From positions 1-64,000 of the forward strand of contig JAGASD010000006.1 in the NCBI GenBank assembly GCA_017621885.1: DNA of 64,000 nucleotides. The letters run 5' to 3'. Shown here piece after piece: positions 46,652 through 54,488 of the stretch; positions within the stretch are counted from its first letter, which is position 1; each line of letters opens with the position of its first letter. The notes beneath the pieces are model-generated. The model searched no databases, was not told the DNA's origin, and was given only the letters and a program-made list of their open reading frames with translations. Source of the stretch: Clostridia bacterium. Lineage in GTDB: Bacteria > Bacillota > Clostridia > Oscillospirales > Acutalibacteraceae. The position numbers and the translations under genes were made by a program.

Positions 46652-47666
46652 CGTGGCTGTGTGTTTCGGTTACATCCATAATGTCTGCAAATTCCGAAAC
46701 ACCCTCCTCGTCAAGAGTTGTCTTTTTATAGCCTGAAGGCGGAGCAAATACAGAAGAAGGAACAACTGCAGAAACGCTGTCAAAATAAAGGGTGCTACCG
46801 TCAGTTGCAGCAGTCTTGATTATAGTTTTACCGATATAATAATCCTTCTGACCGTCTTCATATACTCGAACCGTATATTCAACACCATCAGCTTTTTCGG
46901 TTGTTGTTTCTTTTAAAACCTTTACATTATCAAGGGCATTACCGTCAAATATTGCGAGCTCATCTTCAGACATATTTTCTTTCATCATTTCTTTAGTAAA
47001 CTCAACATAAGTTTTCTCATCAACAGAAAGCATCAAAACAGCATTTTCGTTAACAATAACACCTAACTGCTTACCCTCAAAATCGGTAAAAACAGCCATT
47101 TTAGAACCGCTTCGTGCTACCTTAATCGGTTTTACAACACCGTCTTTAACAATTCTGCCCGTATACATATACTGGGTTGAAGCAAGCACTGCCGCATCAT
47201 CCTGAACATAAGGAGTTTCGGGCGTACCGGGAGTATTTGTTTCACCGCTTATTTGCTTTACGGTAGTTGATGCGGTAGAATTTGAGCCATTGTTCTGCGC
47301 CTGGCCCTGAGAGGGTTTTGCCGTGTTATTTGAATTTGAGGTTGCCGCACCGGTTGCAGAAACAGTATTTTTATTATTTTCAAGAGCTTCTTGAATACGC
47401 TCGGGAGAAACACCGGTTTCTCCTTTTTGAGATTTTTCATCCTTTTCAAAGAAGTTTTTGCCTTCTTTGATTTCATCCTTTGAAATAGTTACCATTTCTG
47501 TGGCAACAACCTCACCATGTTCGTCTGTAACCTTAACAATTGCTGTGTGTGACTGCGTGTCCTCGGGGGTTTTATCACTTAAATCAAAAGCCATTTCACA
47601 ACCGCTCAAAACAAAAGTAAGCGAAGCAACGATTATGGCAACAATTGCTGTATATATTTTTTTCAT
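46644..47666 (-). CDS. Lipoprotein with low-complexity linker, function unknown
   Basis: The protein is 340 residues from ATG 47666, 7 nt after GGAGG. The lipobox is VLSGC. An acidic N-terminal part carries a short TAIVKVTDEHGEVVATEMV strand pair. An Asn/Ser/Thr/Gln-rich linker (about 90-145) precedes a beta-rich C-terminal domain (YMYTGRIVKDGVVKPIKVA; VEYTVRVYEDGQKDYYIG). The domain looks like a secreted LolA- or outer-face chaperone-like sheet, but I cannot name it. It overlaps the SDR gene by 8 nt. Confidence 0.75.
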   Translation of the reverse strand: MKKIYTAIVAIIVASLTFVLSGCEMAFDLSDKTPEDTQSHTAIVKVTDEHGEVVATEMVTISKDEIKEGKNFFEKDEKSQKGETGVSPERIQEALENNKNTVSATGAATSNSNNTAKPSQGQAQNNGSNSTASTTVKQISGETNTPGTPETPYVQDDAAVLASTQYMYTGRIVKDGVVKPIKVARSGSKMAVFTDFEGKQLGVIVNENAVLMLSVDEKTYVEFTKEMMKENMSEDELAIFDGNALDNVKVLKETTTEKADGVEYTVRVYEDGQKDYYIGKTIIKTAATDGSTLYFDSVSAVVPSSVFAPPSGYKKTTLDEEGVSEFADIMDVTETHSHDE

Positions 47667-47764
47667 AATATCCTCCAAATAGGTTTTTATTCATTCTAAC
47701 ACAAACCAAACAAAAAAACAACACGAACTAAGAATTGCATCTCAATGTTTACAAAAAATTAAAA

Positions 47765-47789
47765 AGCGGCATTCAAGACGAACACCGCT
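47765..47789 (-). terminator. Terminator of the nrdR-rlmA-fucosidase-DUF5662 cluster
   Basis: A 10-bp stem AGCGGTGTTC / GAATGCCGCT with wobble pairs on minus, followed by five T. It overlaps the last codon of the gene. Confidence 0.7.
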
Positions 47790-48321
47790 ATTTATTGTTT
47801 TTCACAAGCTCCCTGATATGCTTGAAAGTATAGTCCTCGCCTTTTTCGGCAAGCATTGTTAAAAGCTCTTCCAACAAATCCGAGGTTTCGGGATGGATTA
47901 CCCTTCTCCCCTTTGCCCTCACAAAATACTCAATTGGTGATTTATCAGTATATTTATCACCATTGTAAATCTTACCTGCCGCAACGCGGTCGCAAAACAT
48001 CTCAGCCACATATTTCATTGGCATTTTCACAGGCTCGACAACCCTTGAAACAGGGCTGTAATCGGTCCAATATTCAAAATGATGCTTATTGCGACCCTTG
48101 TGGTGAATCCACGCAAGAGAATAACCGTAAAGCTCTCGTTCACCCTCATTCGGACTACGAGTGCCCGTATAATACTTTGCGCCGGGTATAAATTCCGTCG
48201 GAGTATATTTTGACAAATCGTGTCTTAGACCCTGCCACAATATCCCCGCTTTACGGCAATGCTTAATAACAACGTGACGGTGCTTTGTTATGGTTATAAA
48301 ATGTTTAACGGGATGTATCAT
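47788..48321 (-). CDS. DUF5662 family protein
   Basis: The 177-residue His-rich cytosolic protein has HDLSKYTPTEFIPGAKYY (about 34-51) and WIHHKGRNKHHFEYW (about 71-85). The histidines and Asp are spaced like an HD-type metal site. I recall this family as DUF5662, with no known role. The start lies 1 nt past the fucosidase stop, so translation is coupled. Confidence 0.8.
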   Translation of the reverse strand: MIHPVKHFITITKHRHVVIKHCRKAGILWQGLRHDLSKYTPTEFIPGAKYYTGTRSPNEGERELYGYSLAWIHHKGRNKHHFEYWTDYSPVSRVVEPVKMPMKYVAEMFCDRVAAGKIYNGDKYTDKSPIEYFVRAKGRRVIHPETSDLLEELLTMLAEKGEDYTFKHIRELVKNNK

Positions 48322-48322
48322 A

Positions 48323-49633
48323 TCAGTTTATCTTAAAAACATAAAGATGCTCGCTGTCCACATCTTCAGGGGCGCAAATATCTGCTCTTAAACCAACTCT
48401 ACCGTCACGGTTGAAGATTTCAACATCAGCATTGCTGCCAAGAAGAGACACCTTTAGATCATCTTTATATTCAATTTCAGGGAACAATGTTTCTTTAGAG
48501 GGGAATTTCTCGGTAATGGCATAAATATGGCCGTCGCGAGTCGTATAATAAACACCCTCGGACGCGGATTTTTTATTATAAACTTCACTTTCATAAATAG
48601 CCTCACCGTTGGTTTCAAGCCATTTACCCATACCCAACAATCTTTCTTCCATAAGGGGCGGAATTGTGCCGTCAGCATCAGGCCCTATATTAAGAAGGAA
48701 GTTGCCGCCTTTAGAAACAAGACTGCAAAGAGTTTTCAAAAGCTCTTTAACCGAAAGATAATTCTCACAGCCCTCTTCTTTATTTATACCGAAAGAACAG
48801 CCTATGCCGCGACATTCTTCAAAGGGTCTGTCAAGTTCAACGTCGTCAATACGACGCTCAGTGCCGAGATAAACGTCAATTATACCGTATTCAGTAGTGA
48901 AGTTGCCGCCTTTTCTTCCGCGGGTTTCTTTGCCCCAACGGTCATTTGGAACAATAAAATCCTTAACAGACGATTCGTTATAAAGCCACTGCAAAAACTC
49001 CGTAGAATGCCAAACATCGCTTGTCTGCTCCCATTCGCCGTCTGTAAAAAGAGTATTGGGCTGATATTTTTCAACAAGCTCTTTAAGCATAGGATGAAGA
49101 TGCTCAAGTGCATATTTCTCAGGGTCTTCAAGATAATAAGGATGCCACCACTCATAAACGGAATGATAAACACCGAAGCGCACCCCTGTGCCTTCCATTG
49201 CATTTTTAAGTTCCATCAGAAAATCCCTTTTGGGTGCACACTCAACAGAATTGAGCCCCGGAGCATACTTTGTTTCATAAAGGCAATAACCGTCGTGATG
49301 CTTAGAAACAAAGTTTATATACTTAGCACCTGAACGTTTAAAAAGAGTTGCCCATTTATTCGCATCAAAACGATGACCGGTAAAATCATTCAAAAAATCA
49401 AAATAAGGTCTCGAATTATAGTGTTCTTTGTGAAACTCTTTATATTTTTTTTGTGCTTCAGTTTCACAATTTTCCATATTACAAGCGTAGCCGTACCACT
49501 CAGCGTAGTCCTTAACCGGCGCATAAGCAGGAACACTATACAATCCCCAATGAATAAAAATGCCGAACTTGGCTTTTCCGAACCATTCGGGAACCTTTCT
49601 GGAGTTTAACGATTCCCAGTTATTTTCAAACAT
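48323..49633 (-). CDS. Alpha-L-fucosidase, GH29
   Basis: The 436-residue enzyme has the GH29 N-terminal motif WFGKAKFGIFIHWGLYSVPAY, KYINFVSKHHDGYCLY and the nucleophile Asp in NTLFTDGEWEQ (about 195). NFLLNIGPDADGTIPP near 325 is also diagnostic. It removes fucose from glycans such as mucin or milk oligosaccharides. It has no signal peptide, so it probably acts on imported oligosaccharides. It sits 5 nt after rlmA in a tight cluster with no sugar transporter. Confidence 0.92.
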   Translation of the reverse strand: MFENNWESLNSRKVPEWFGKAKFGIFIHWGLYSVPAYAPVKDYAEWYGYACNMENCETEAQKKYKEFHKEHYNSRPYFDFLNDFTGHRFDANKWATLFKRSGAKYINFVSKHHDGYCLYETKYAPGLNSVECAPKRDFLMELKNAMEGTGVRFGVYHSVYEWWHPYYLEDPEKYALEHLHPMLKELVEKYQPNTLFTDGEWEQTSDVWHSTEFLQWLYNESSVKDFIVPNDRWGKETRGRKGGNFTTEYGIIDVYLGTERRIDDVELDRPFEECRGIGCSFGINKEEGCENYLSVKELLKTLCSLVSKGGNFLLNIGPDADGTIPPLMEERLLGMGKWLETNGEAIYESEVYNKKSASEGVYYTTRDGHIYAITEKFPSKETLFPEIEYKDDLKVSLLGSNADVEIFNRDGRVGLRADICAPEDVDSEHLYVFKIN

Positions 49634-49638
49634 AGCAT

Positions 49639-50445
49639 TTACCTCTTTTCATATACTTCAACCGCAAAATGAACTATAGTTTCAAGGTCTGTCATAAAGG
49701 AAAGTTTTTGTATTTCTTCCCTGCCCGTTTTATAGTAATACGGTGTCATTTTAAATAAATTCATAATATCGTTATTACAATCAAGAGTTATGTTATATTT
49801 CAGTTCCTCAACAGAAACAAGTCTGAACAAATCATCATTTCTTATTTCAGGCTTGTTCTTATACGGCTCATCATAAACGGTACTTTTTAAATCCCATAAA
49901 TGGTCTTCAAGAGGAACCACCTTAATCAAAACACCGTCACTCTTGAGAATACGGTAAAACTCTTCATAAGCAGATGGTGCAAAAACGCTTAAAACACAAT
50001 CGCAGGATTCATCTTCAAAAGGAAGAGAAAACGCACTCGCAACAGCAAAAGACGCATTTTTAACGAGCTTTGCGGCATATTTCAATGCTTCTTTTGAAAT
50101 ATCGACACCGAAAACATTATAATTGTTTGTTAATGAAACAGCTTTTGTATAATAGCCCTCACCACAGCCGATATCTGCAATCACACCACCGCAAGCAACA
50201 TTTTTTGAAACCGCCTTGCAAAGTAATTTCTGCAAAGGTGAGTAAAAGCCTTTTTCGAGAAAATCGCGACGGGCACGTACCATCAATTTATCGTCCCCGT
50301 GGCGCTTTGAAGAGGATTGCTGTGACATAAGAAGGTTAACGTACCCCTCCTTAGAAACATCAAAACAATGGCGGTTAAGGCAAGAATACGTATTATCCCG
50401 AACATCTAATTTCCCGCTGCAAACGGGACATATAAAATACGACAT
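49639..50445 (-). CDS. 23S rRNA (guanine-N1)-methyltransferase, RlmA family
   Basis: The 268-residue protein has an N-terminal zinc finger (C6, C9, C22, H26) and the SAM-binding loop VIADIGCGEGYYT (about 88-100), with VFGVDISKEA. FAPSAYEEFYRILK and VVPLEDHLWDLKS are typical of RlmA/RrmA. It methylates N1 of G745/748 in helix 35 of 23S rRNA. In some Gram-positives the RlmAII branch confers tylosin resistance. The subgroup is not settled here. It lies 12 nt after nrdR. Confidence 0.9.
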   Translation of the reverse strand: MSYFICPVCSGKLDVRDNTYSCLNRHCFDVSKEGYVNLLMSQQSSSKRHGDDKLMVRARRDFLEKGFYSPLQKLLCKAVSKNVACGGVIADIGCGEGYYTKAVSLTNNYNVFGVDISKEALKYAAKLVKNASFAVASAFSLPFEDESCDCVLSVFAPSAYEEFYRILKSDGVLIKVVPLEDHLWDLKSTVYDEPYKNKPEIRNDDLFRLVSVEELKYNITLDCNNDIMNLFKMTPYYYKTGREEIQKLSFMTDLETIVHFAVEVYEKR

Positions 50446-50457
50446 AAATATAAAAGG

Positions 50458-50913
50458 TTATTCCTCTATAAGGAGCTTTTTAAGCTCACTCATAAAGGTG
50501 TTTATATCTTTAAACTGACGGTAAACCGATGCAAAACGCACGTAAGCAACCTCATCAATATCTTTAAGCTTATCCATAACGTGTTCACCGATTTTTACGG
50601 ATGTAACCTCTCTGTCAAGAGAATTCTGAAGGTCTGCCTCAATTTCATCAATAGCTTTTTCAATAACCTCAACAGAAACAGGGCGCTTCTCACAGGCGCG
50701 CATCATACCGTTAAAGAGCTTATCGCGGTCAAACACCTCACGGGATTTATCTTTTTTTACAACGATAATAGGTACACTTTCAATAATCTCGTAGGTTGTG
50801 AAGCGCTTACCGCAGCTAATACATTCCCTGCGTCGGCGTATACGCTCACCCTCATCAGTAGGTCTTGAATCGATAACCTTACTTTCATCAAAAGCACAAA
50901 ACGGACATTTCAT
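50458..50913 (-). CDS. nrdR: Transcriptional repressor NrdR
   Basis: The protein is 151 residues from ATG 50913, 8 nt after AAAGGGGTG; the open frame's extra 10 codons have no ribosome site. The zinc ribbon MKCPFC (C3, C6) with CISCGKRF (about C31, C34) is followed by the ATP-cone ([24 protein letters not shown]). It represses ribonucleotide reductase genes according to ATP/dATP levels. It is first in the four-gene cluster. No nrd genes are in the window. Confidence 0.95.
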   Translation of the reverse strand: MKCPFCAFDESKVIDSRPTDEGERIRRRRECISCGKRFTTYEIIESVPIIVVKKDKSREVFDRDKLFNGMMRACEKRPVSVEVIEKAIDEIEADLQNSLDREVTSVKIGEHVMDKLKDIDEVAYVRFASVYRQFKDINTFMSELKKLLIEE

Positions 50914-51057
50914 AAAGGTACACCCCTTTTTATTGAATATCAAGTGAATTATACCAAATAGAGTATTCTAATTCAAGACCTTTTACAGCATTTTGTGTTG
51001 CTCAGCCATCAATTACCATTGATTACACCGAATAAAAATATTATTATTAAACCGGTG

Positions 51058-51297
51058 GTGATTAAAATAGACAAAATAAGAAGCTTTTATCAAACGCTTA
51101 ACCAAAACACAAAGCTTATAATACGAATAACTCTGATTAGTACCATATCCCTTATTTTAATTTCAATTGCAGCGTACACATCAAACCAATATGAATTGGT
51201 AAAAATATGCGACGATATATTAGAATCAGCAAAAAGCGTTATGCTTATTGGTTTTCTCGGCACATTATTTTTTGAATATATCCATAAGGATAAATAA
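51058..51297 (+). CDS. Small two-TM membrane protein, function unknown; start uncertain
   Basis: A frame of about 80 codons opens near GTG 51058 and reads VIKIDKIRSFYQTLNQN. It then has two hydrophobic segments (about 21-42 and 60-75) and ends KDK at 51297. The frame extends to 50995 but without a ribosome site. GGTGGTG at 51052-51058 may be the ribosome site for a non-ATG start near 51067. The organised amphipathic/TM pattern and the hairpin after the stop support a real gene. I know no family. Confidence 0.55.
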   Translation: MIKIDKIRSFYQTLNQNTKLIIRITLISTISLILISIAAYTSNQYELVKICDDILESAKSVMLIGFLGTLFFEYIHKDK

Positions 51298-51300
51298 GAA

Positions 51301-51328
51301 AACACCGCAACTTAAAGGTTGCGGTGTT
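51301..51328. terminator. Bidirectional hairpin ending the small TM gene and the tRNA-linked array
   Basis: An 11-bp perfect stem AACACCGCAAC / GTTGCGGTGTT with a 6-nt loop. On minus it is followed by TTTTC, so it can end transcripts from the tRNA-Lys side. Confidence 0.72.
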
Positions 51329-51335
51329 CCGCTGG

Positions 51336-51471
51336 GTTATCGGGGATTCGATGGGCTCTGCCCATCGTTGCTTTGCAACTCCCGATTATGTTCGCCTTCG
51401 GCGAGTGGGGTTCGAATCCCTTTCATCAATAAAAAAACAACCACAACTCAGTGCGGTTGTCATTTTGGTGA
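51336..51471 (-). repeat. 136-bp tandem unit A linked to tRNA-Lys
   Basis: This is the first of two head-to-tail units with an exact 136-bp period. On minus it reads: terminator-like hairpin (51437-51460, imperfect stem), then a 79-nt core (51342-51420) opening GGGATTCGAACCCC. The core goes on with hairpin CGCCGAAGGCG, ACATAATCGGG, hairpin GTTGCAAAGCAAC, hairpin ATGGGCAGAGCCCAT and closing GAATCCC. The tRNA-Lys-like 3' end is decayed (ATAACCCAGC). Confidence 0.8.
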
Positions 51472-51607
51472 GTTATCGGGGATTCGATGGGCTCTGCCCA
51501 TCGTTGCTTTGCAACTCCCGATTATGTTCGCCTTCGGCGAGTGGGGTTCGAATCCCTTTCATCAATAAAAAAACAACCACAACTCAATGTGGTTGTCATT
51601 TTGGTGA
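51472..51607 (-). repeat. 136-bp tandem unit B linked to tRNA-Lys
   Basis: This is the second unit, nearly identical to unit A; differences seen are in the terminator stem and the tRNA 3' end copy. The core is 51478-51556. On minus it ends in a perfect copy of the tRNA-Lys 3' end (CCCCGATAACTCACCA). Its terminator stem (51573-51596, ACAACCACA / TGTGGTTGT) is perfect. That stem also serves as the terminator of the real tRNA-Lys, because the tRNA begins at the next period. Confidence 0.82.
51573..51596 (-). terminator. Terminator of tRNA-Lys
   Basis: A 9-bp perfect stem ACAACCACA / TGTGGTTGT with a 6-nt loop and seven T on minus, 5 nt after the tRNA CCA. Confidence 0.82.
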
Positions 51608-51677
51608 GTTATCGGGGATTCGAACCCCGGACACCCTGCTTAAAAGGCAGGTGCTCTGCCTACTGAGCTAATAACTC
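51602..51677 (-). tRNA. tRNA-Lys (TTT)
   Basis: A 76-nt cloverleaf with acceptor GAGTTAT/ATAACTC, anticodon loop CTTTTAA (TTT), T-arm GGGGTTCGAATCCCC and encoded CCA. I see no promoter between it and secG, so it may be expressed by read-through of the secG hairpin. Confidence 0.95.
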
Positions 51678-51681
51678 ATAT

Positions 51682-51704
51682 AAAACCCTGTGAACAGGGT
51701 TATT
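51682..51704 (-). terminator. Hairpin after secG
   Basis: AACCCTGT / ACAGGGTT with a 2-nt minimal loop (opening to 4 in practice), then TTTTAT on minus. It sits between secG and tRNA-Lys and may be leaky. Confidence 0.6.
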
Positions 51705-51957
51705 TAACAAATGCAAAAAGAATAACTGATGCAAGAGCAATAACGAAGAATATTGCTGCAAAAATCTTTGTGATTCTGGCAATTTTTGATTCCATTGTGC
51801 GGCCTTTGTTTTTATCAAAGAATGTATCTGAGCCGCCGGCAATTGCACCGGAAAGACCCTGTTGCTGACTCTGCTGAAGCATAACAGTAACAACAATTAC
51901 AATTGATGATAAAATAAGGACTGCACCGATAAGATAGTGATACCAAAGAAATTCCAT
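51700..51957 (-). CDS. secG: Preprotein translocase subunit SecG
   Basis: The 85-residue protein has two TM segments (about 5-26 and 64-83) joined by the conserved loop LQQSQQQGLSGAIAGGSDTFF, typical of Gram-positive SecG. It assists SecYEA in protein export. ATG 51957 has GAAAGGAAAG upstream. It is a single gene with a putative promoter at 52010-52038. Confidence 0.93.
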   Translation of the reverse strand: MEFLWYHYLIGAVLILSSIVIVVTVMLQQSQQQGLSGAIAGGSDTFFDKNKGRTMESKIARITKIFAAIFFVIALASVILFAFVK

Positions 51958-52009
51958 TATATTACTTTCCTTTCAAATCGGCATTGCGTTCCATTCACAA
52001 CGCTCGGAT

Positions 52010-52038
52010 ATATTACCATATCTTTATAAAAAAAGCAA
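52010..52038 (-). promoter_or_regulatory. Putative sigma-A promoter of secG
   Basis: TTGCTT (52033-52038), 17 nt, TAATAT (52010-52015) on minus, 53 nt upstream of the start. Confidence 0.55.
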
Positions 52039-52200
52039 GACCTTTTTTCATTTTTTTTGAAAAATTTTTAAAATGTATATTTTTTAGATTTAAGGAAAAG
52101 ATATTATCAGCGAATAAGATATTACGCGTTTGCTTTCGGCATTGATTTTTTGTGTTATACGGTCAAAATTGACTTATTCAGTGACGAAAATTTATTCGCT

Positions 52201-52232
52201 GCACCTGTTCACTCATACGAGTGAACAGGTGC
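52201..52232. terminator. Strong hairpin after the topoisomerase operon
   Basis: A 14-bp perfect stem GCACCTGTTCACTC / GAGTGAACAGGTGC with a 4-nt loop just past the topoisomerase A stop. The T-rich tail is better on plus than on minus. Confidence 0.65.
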
Positions 52233-52238
52233 TTTCTT

Positions 52239-54476
52239 TTATTCAAGAGACAACTGCTCTGCTGTATCATCCGCACTCAAAAGTGCTCCTGCAGCAGGAA
52301 GTGTTTTGGTTTTGTACCTATGAGGCTTTACGAATTCCCCTTCTTTATACAGTCTGACACCTTGAACGGTATGATACTTTTTAAGTGTCATAACATTCAC
52401 ACCTGCGGTATCCTTGGTTGTTTTTGCCGAAATAGCACCGGTATTAACAAGAAGATGTCTGCCTGCAGTAGAGGTAATTACTATTTCGCAATCTTCTTTA
52501 ATATACAGCGCGGTAACAATGGGTGATTTATCGCTGTATGCTTTAATAAGCTTTTTACGCTTTGTTATTGTCTGATATGAGCTCATACTCACCTTGGCAA
52601 CCTTACCGTTTTCGAAGAAAAAGAGCATATAACCCGAATAATCATTTGTTACGGCCATATACAGGGGTTTTTCTTCCTTATCAAACTCAAGCCTTGAGGG
52701 AATAAAATCGCCGAGGGCACTTGCTTTTGTATCTTCAAAGTCACTTGCCTTACTCTTATAAACCTGACATTTATCGGTAAAGAACAGAAGCTCTGCGGAG
52801 TTTTTGTTGTTTACCGCAGCAATCATCTCGTCCCCTTCTTTAAGCTTTTGTTCACCGCCCATACGCAATGAAAGAGGGGTAATTTTCTTAAAATAACCAT
52901 CACGGGTAAAGAAGAGATTTGCTTCATAATCGGGTATTTCATCAATAACCACATCATCTTCATCCGTATCATAGATGATTTCACTTTTTCTGTCTTTACC
53001 GTATTTCTGAGCAATTTTTGACAGTTCATCAACAATCATTCTCTTGATTCTTGATTTGCTGCTGAGAATATCTTCCATATCCTCAATACTCTTTTTAAGG
53101 TCATCAACATCAGCAATTCTCTTAAGAATATATTCTCTGTTGAGGTGACGAAGTTTGATTTCAGCAACGTATTCAGCCTGAACTTCATCAATACCGAAGC
53201 CAATCATAAGGTTGGGGACAACCTCTGCCTCCTCCTCGGTTTCGCGAACAATTTTAATTGCTTTATCAATATCAAGAAGAATTTTCTTCAGACCCTCAAG
53301 AAGATGGAGCTTTTCTTTAGCCTTAGTTAAATCGAAATAAACTCTTCTCTTCACACATTCAGTACGGTATGCAATCCATTCATTAAGAATTTCGGCAACA
53401 CCCATAACCCTGGGCACGCCTGCAATAAGAATATTGAAATTTGCGCTGAACGAATCCTCAAGCGGAGTCATTTTGTAAAGACGCTTCATAAGCTTATCGG
53501 CATCTGTTCCGCGTTTAAGGTCAATTGTGATTTTAAGACCGGACTTATCTGTCTCATCTCTTATATCGCTAATCTCTTTAAGGGAGCCGGCTTTGACCTT
53601 TTCTATTATTTTTTCAATAATAGCCTCGCAGGTTGTAGTTGCGGGAATTTCAGTAATATCAATACAATTATTTGATTTATCGTAAGAATATCTTGCTCTG
53701 ATTTTAATTGAACCTCTGCCGGTGTTGTAAACCTCTTCAAGAGCTTTTCTGTCATAAACAATCTGACCGCCACCGATGAAATCGGGTGCTTTGAGAGTTT
53801 CAAAAACATCAAAATCCGGATTTTTAATAAGACCGATTGTTGTTTCGCAAAGCTCACGAAGGTTAAAAGAACAAATATTACTTGCCATACCGACAGCAAT
53901 ACCGCTGTTCATATTAACAAGAACGCTGGGGAAAGATACGGGAAGAAGTGTGGGCTCCTTCATTGTGCTGTCATAGTTATCTACAAAATCAACCGTATCT
54001 TTATCGATATCTGCAAAAAGCTCTGTACAAATGCTTTCAAGCTTAGCTTCCGTGTAACGAGCAGCAGCATAAACCATATTTTTTGAATACGCCTTACCAA
54101 AGTTACCTTTACTGTCGATATACGGATGTAATAGTGTTTCGTTACCCTTTGAAAGACGCACCATTGTCTCATAAATAGCCGCATCACCGTGAGGGTTAAG
54201 CTGCATTGTTCTGCCTACGATATTTGCAGATTTGATTCTGCCGCCGTTAATAAGTCCCATTTTATACATTGTATAAAGGAGCTTACGGTGCGAGGGCTTA
54301 AAGCCGTCAATTTCAGGAATAGCACGTGAAACAATAACACTCATTGCGTAAGGCATAAAGTTAGTTTCAAGAGTACCCGTAATTTTTTGATTTACAACCT
54401 CACCTGCACCTATAATATTGGCTTTTGCAGTATTTTCATTTTTAGTTTCGGGAGTTTCTTTTTTCTTTCTTGCCAT
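52239..54476 (-). CDS. Type IIA topoisomerase subunit A (ParC/GyrA-like)
   Basis: The 745-residue protein has IPEIDGFKPSHRKLLYTMYKMGL (about 54-76), NPHGDAAIYETMVRLS (about 94-109) and the strand-breaking Tyr in ARYTEAKLE (Y141). The long coiled coil follows (RVYFDLTKAKEKLHLLEGLKKIL), then a C-terminal domain from about 510. The C-terminal part shows no clear GyrA-box (QRRGGKG-like), which favours a topoisomerase IV-type decatenase over gyrase. It lies 12 nt after the B subunit gene. The pair probably adds to a canonical gyrAB elsewhere. Confidence 0.88.
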   Translation of the reverse strand: MARKKKETPETKNENTAKANIIGAGEVVNQKITGTLETNFMPYAMSVIVSRAIPEIDGFKPSHRKLLYTMYKMGLINGGRIKSANIVGRTMQLNPHGDAAIYETMVRLSKGNETLLHPYIDSKGNFGKAYSKNMVYAAARYTEAKLESICTELFADIDKDTVDFVDNYDSTMKEPTLLPVSFPSVLVNMNSGIAVGMASNICSFNLRELCETTIGLIKNPDFDVFETLKAPDFIGGGQIVYDRKALEEVYNTGRGSIKIRARYSYDKSNNCIDITEIPATTTCEAIIEKIIEKVKAGSLKEISDIRDETDKSGLKITIDLKRGTDADKLMKRLYKMTPLEDSFSANFNILIAGVPRVMGVAEILNEWIAYRTECVKRRVYFDLTKAKEKLHLLEGLKKILLDIDKAIKIVRETEEEAEVVPNLMIGFGIDEVQAEYVAEIKLRHLNREYILKRIADVDDLKKSIEDMEDILSSKSRIKRMIVDELSKIAQKYGKDRKSEIIYDTDEDDVVIDEIPDYEANLFFTRDGYFKKITPLSLRMGGEQKLKEGDEMIAAVNNKNSAELLFFTDKCQVYKSKASDFEDTKASALGDFIPSRLEFDKEEKPLYMAVTNDYSGYMLFFFENGKVAKVSMSSYQTITKRKKLIKAYSDKSPIVTALYIKEDCEIVITSTAGRHLLVNTGAISAKTTKDTAGVNVMTLKKYHTVQGVRLYKEGEFVKPHRYKTKTLPAAGALLSADDTAEQLSLE

Positions 54477-54488
54477 AATAATCTCCTA

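Noticed and set aside
48527-49333. 268-codon plus-strand frame
   Set aside because: It is antisense to the clearly identified GH29 fucosidase. It has no family motifs.
51336-51607. CRISPR array
   Set aside because: There are only two units at a 136-bp period with no unique spacers, and each carries a tRNA 3' end and terminator.
51248-51671. Two overlapping open frames of 106 and 115 codons in the tRNA-Lys repeats
   Set aside because: They repeat with the 136-bp unit and read through structured non-coding repeats and the tRNA. There is no ribosome site.
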